A DNA stretch of 64,000 nucleotides from Sphagnum compactum (taxonomy: Eukaryota; Bryophyta; Sphagnopsida; Sphagnales), in contig OZ234504.1 of NCBI GenBank assembly GCA_965153455.1, positions 12,090,001 to 12,154,000 of the forward strand. Direction: 5' to 3'. Positions 60,020 to 64,000 of the stretch are shown here, piece after piece. Under the pieces are notes generated by a model that was not told the origin of the DNA, searched no databases, and saw nothing but the letters and a program-made list of their open reading frames with translations. Each line of letters opens with the position of its first letter. The stretch's first letter is position 1. A program made the position numbers and the translations under genes.

Positions 60020-63000
60020 TAGATAAGGTAACGTAAGGCACCTTGGTAAAAACATGTTTTATTAATTTGAGCCTATGGCACGAGGGGAAGAAAAGAATCA
60101 TGGTGTTGTTCTTTCTTCCTACATGCTTGTGCACTCGACATTAGTTATGGTGTTTCTCTCTATTCCTATGTGCTTGTGTGGAGAGTGCTAGTCATGTTGT
60201 TGATCTTTTTCTTATGTGCTTGTGCATGTAGTGTTGGTCATGGGGTTGCTTTTAGCTCCTATAATCACCTCACTCAAATATCACTACTCTCATCCTTTGT
60301 GTTTGTGTGAATGGCTCTAGCTATGGTGTTGTTCTTTTTTCTTTTGTGTTGTTGGTACTTCCCCTTGGCTTTTCTTATATATGTAGGAAAAGGTTGCTAC
60401 TTGTCCTATTATTTGTCGTATTACTTGTCCTGATGCCATTTGAAACATTATTGTCAAATGAAGTAAGTTTCTTCTCCTCTTTCATTTTTTTTCTTTTCTT
60501 TCATATGTGTTTCTATTTCAATTTATGTTTCCAATTTTGTGTTTTTCTTTTAATTCTTGATTATTTTATATTCTCTTTTTTTAGTATTTTTGGTTTTCTT
60601 GTATTTATTTTTTTTGGTTTTTAATTTGGTTAATATGCAAAGTCTTAGATGTTTATTTCTTTATGTTTGATGTGCAAAAATTTCAAATTGCAAGATTTGC
60701 ATGGTTTGAATTGAAATTACAACATTATCTTATTCCTTTATTTGTCACATCTTGAATTTGTATCATCAACACATTTCATGCATCTTGGAGTGAAGAGTGA
60801 ATTTTGGACATGTAAATGTTGGTAATTATTTACAATGCTTGCATCTTTCAGCATTTTAAAATTATAATACTTATATATATACACCCATCTAAAAGCTATA
60901 AAATCATATATTAATTTTGATTTGACAAATCCATTTTAAATTTTTTCAACCTTGATCTAGTAAAAAGGATTTGTGAAAATGGTTCAAAATCTTATCAATG
61001 AAAATACATGTCCTAATAAACATCTGATTCATTCATTCATGAAAGTGATATTTCAATTGAAGATAGAATTGGAGATGAAAATTTTAAAACACTACCATGT
61101 TTTTAGTTAGAAATTTACAATGCATTGCAAGTAATCCTTCAAAAATTGCATTAACAAAGAAGAAAATGGAAACTTTATCACAAAAAATACTTAACTTGGG
61201 CTTTCTTTTGTGTCAACAATGAAAAAGATGTGAATTTGGAAAATCCCATTGCTTTTGTAATATAACACTGTATCTTTCTTGATGTTTCTTTGTTGGTTAA
61301 AAATTGCAAGACTAACATTTAAGGAAATGTGAACATCAACATGAAAATCCCAATCGACAAGCATCTTGCAAAGAAAATCCTAACAATAATTACTTGTGCA
61401 ATCTCTAATTTTTTTGGGTATGTTGATCCTTCAAAAAGGATAATGTGCAACAAAAATAATTCTTACAAGATTTGACTCTTCTTGTTGTTAAATATCATCT
61501 ACCCATTTAGTTTGTTGAAAGTGTATAGTTGAAAACATATTGTAATGTGATTATGCCCTTCTGTTGTGTTCCCTTCCAAAAAACACTTTTGCTAAGAATT
61601 ATTACTAAACCTAGTTGAAAAGACAAAAGAAGAACATGTCTTACCAATTTTAACAAATCTTTTGTTTTCTCCACTATTAATTTTGACTTTTGAATATCCA
61701 AAGGTGCACATGATGTGTTTACTTTACACTATGAGAAAATGAGGTGATTTGCAACTAGCTTTGCAATTAAATTTTTTAATTACAATGACCATTTGCAACT
61801 CATTACAATTCAATGTATTTCTATGGGTGTGAGTGTTATGGAATAAATTACATGAATTGCAATGGATGCAATTCATTATATGTGAAATTGTATACATATG
61901 CAACTCATGCAATTTAATTCCAACTATGAAGAACAAATATTGTGTAACTTTGATGCAACTAATTTGCAATTATCATGGTAATGCCATGTTGACATCATTT
62001 TTCATCAATCCAACAAAATCTAACACATGACACTATGGGGAGTTTTGGGTGAATTTTTTTTTCTTTTTGAAATATTGATCACCATCCATTATGATTATTC
62101 ATTTGTAATGGTCTTAGATTGTGACATGTGGCATAATAAAAAAAATTGCCACATGGCATATTAAATGAATTTTGAAAATAAAAAAATAAAAATGTATATA
62201 AATAGTTATTTAGGTAAGTCAATACATAAGACTAAGTAGGTAGGTAGGTAAGTAAGTAAAAAAGTAGGATTAACTATTTACTCACCTAGTTAAGCAAGTA
62301 GGTCATAACAGCATTTGAGTGTCTGCTATGATCAAAGGTAGAAGTGTAAGTGAACTAAATAGTAGCCATGTAAATACTTTTATTTTATTCTATGTTTTGT
62401 TTTTAGGGTTAAATTTTTTTGAGTTCATCCCAAATTGACAATGTATTTTAATGTGAACACACAAGAAAAAACACCTTCATTATATGGTTTATGACATTAG
62501 ATTCGAAAAAAAAATTTATGGGTTTAATCTTTTAGTTGCATATTAGGGTTGTAACTGGAAAGAAAATTCTCACATTCCTTGTGTTTTTGTTTTTTTTTTA
62601 AAAAGTGTACAACTAAACAAGTAATTACTTGATAATTATATATGTGAATTAGTTATTTGAAATAGTCATTTGAATTAGTTTTTTGAATTAATTAGTCTAA
62701 TTTAAATAATTATTTCATCAATTATCAAACAATTAATTATCTAAATTATTTTGAGTCAATTAACAAACTAATTTTTTGAATTATATTGATTAATTATTAA
62801 TTAATTAGCAATTAATAATTAAAATGTAATAGTTAATAAGTTAGTAAAAAAACATTATTAAATATTTTACTTATTAACTTATGAATAGTTGAACAACAAT
62901 CACAAAGTAGTGGGATGATAGTACTAATATAATGGCAATATAATGGCAACATAGCGGCACAACAAGTTCTATCAATGGAAATCATGAATGACAACTAGTT

Positions 63001-64000
63001 GCAAATGTCATATCTAATGGAAGTGGAAATGCGTACATGTGTCATAATCGTATGTGTTCACATTGTACACTATTTGTAATATAATTGCTACATGCAACTA
63101 AAATGTAACTTCCCAAAAAATCAAACATGATTGATTACATCTATATGTATCATGTGTATATTACATCATATAAGTGTCCTAGTTGCAACTAAGTTGCAAT
63201 TATAATACAATTCCTTGATTTTCTAACATGGCATTTTATTTATTAATTGTTCGTATTTTCATGTTTTAGTTGTAATGTAGTTGTATATTAGTTGTTACGT
63301 ATCTTTAGATGTTGGGTAGAGTGATTCCAATGGACATGATTTTTCATAGTGTTGGTTGTGAATTTCTTAAAAAATAGTCTGAGTGCCAAGGTGTTTATTT
63401 AAAACATTTAAATTTCAAGCCAAACATTGGCAAGAAATCTACAAAAGCTTCTAAAGGAATTTAGTTTGAAAAAAAAATTCGAAGAAAGGGTGATAAGAAT
63501 GGATGAAAGTTTACATTGATGCAAGCATTCTCCATGAACAAAGTATTATTTTCAACCATTGTCAATTTTATGTTGTGATCTTTTAAACCTATTTTCAAAG
63601 TATTTTTTTAATTTATTGAATTTTAATATGTGCAAGTTTGTTAGCAAAGTAATTATGTTTGAGGGGGTTTTACAATTCCAAGAAACCATTACCTTTTGTT
63701 ACAATAATGAAACTAGGCTAAAAGTCACTATCGATGTATTAATTCCTCTTAGATTGATACAAATTTTTTGATAATTGAAAATAGTTTGTTTCGTATTGTC
63801 ATTACTTGCATAGTAAACCATTCACGTGGCCCTTGGTTATTGAGTGATGCACTAAGTGTAACCATAACAAAAAAAATTAAAGAAAAGAAAAAAATTAGCA
63901 ATCCACATCCTAGTTTAGACACCTTGATGGAAGACAATTCATGTTTTGATATGGAGTTGAGAAGTCTCGTTGTTAACATCAAAAGAGAAATATGTTAGGT
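60020..64000. other. AT-rich gene desert to the window end
   Basis: T-rich at 60440-60640, ATTA/TAAT-rich at 62640-62870 and a GTAGGTAAGTAAG run at 62230-62280. Open frames (for example 60307-60624, Phe/Leu-rich, and 63768-63998) have no domain. No RNA gene is recognised. Confidence 0.45.

Noticed and set aside
59487-60026. 179-codon plus-strand open frame
   Set aside because: Crosses a TC microsatellite, a GGGGAG run and a poly-A tract; no conserved domain.

Overview
The window looks like nuclear DNA of a land plant with a large, repeat-filled genome. The evidence is three spliced or spliceable plant gene families with GT-AG introns: a PAP2-type lipid phosphatase, a glyoxal/galactose-oxidase-like copper radical oxidase, and an IQ67-domain (IQD) calmodulin-binding protein. 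A degenerate nuclear copy of part of plastid atpI, an old Gag-bearing LTR element, MITE-like and Helitron-like elements, and long AT-rich intergenic stretches point the same way. The atpI fragment reads closer to what I remember of seed-free plants or gymnosperms than of flowering plants, but this is weak evidence and I do not name a species.

Layout. 0-2.6 kb: a short-LTR element whose only recognisable coding matter is a broken Gag with zinc knuckles (minus strand), resembling a TR-GAG element. 3.4-5.2 kb: a GC-richer leader with a YVPPHLRN peptide interrupted by a stop codon, a 216-bp intron, then a complete 288-aa PAP2 phosphatase (plus strand). 6.2-8.4 kb: a degenerate minus-strand gene of unknown family, with good coding-like blocks and two well-formed splice sites but several stops and frame changes. 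8.4-35.5 kb: gene-poor sequence with tandem duplications, two TIR elements, a plastid atpI fragment, a degenerate telomere-like tract, and a Helitron candidate containing a large A-rich duplication. 35.6-39.2 kb: a five-exon oxidase gene with all expected copper and radical residues, but one missing base in exon 3. 39.2-49.2 kb: AT-rich repeats, including a diverged 1.6-kb segmental duplication. 49.66-52.91 kb: a clean five-exon IQD gene on the minus strand, all introns in phase 0, with a likely further intron in its 5' UTR. 53-64 kb: the IQD upstream region, a 42-codon coding-like ORF, a roughly 530-bp long-arm inverted repeat, and otherwise featureless AT-rich DNA.

The genes do not form a pathway. 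The oxidase probably acts at the cell wall or secretory route, the phosphatase in a membrane, and the IQD protein at the cytoskeleton or nucleus. I found no CRISPR array, prokaryotic operon, rRNA gene or tRNA gene that I could support. The most notable points are the single-base lesion in an otherwise intact oxidase gene, the stop-interrupted upstream frame that overlaps the phosphatase start, the long hairpin at 58.7-59.2 kb, the Gag-only short-LTR element, and the unidentified broken gene at 6-8 kb.
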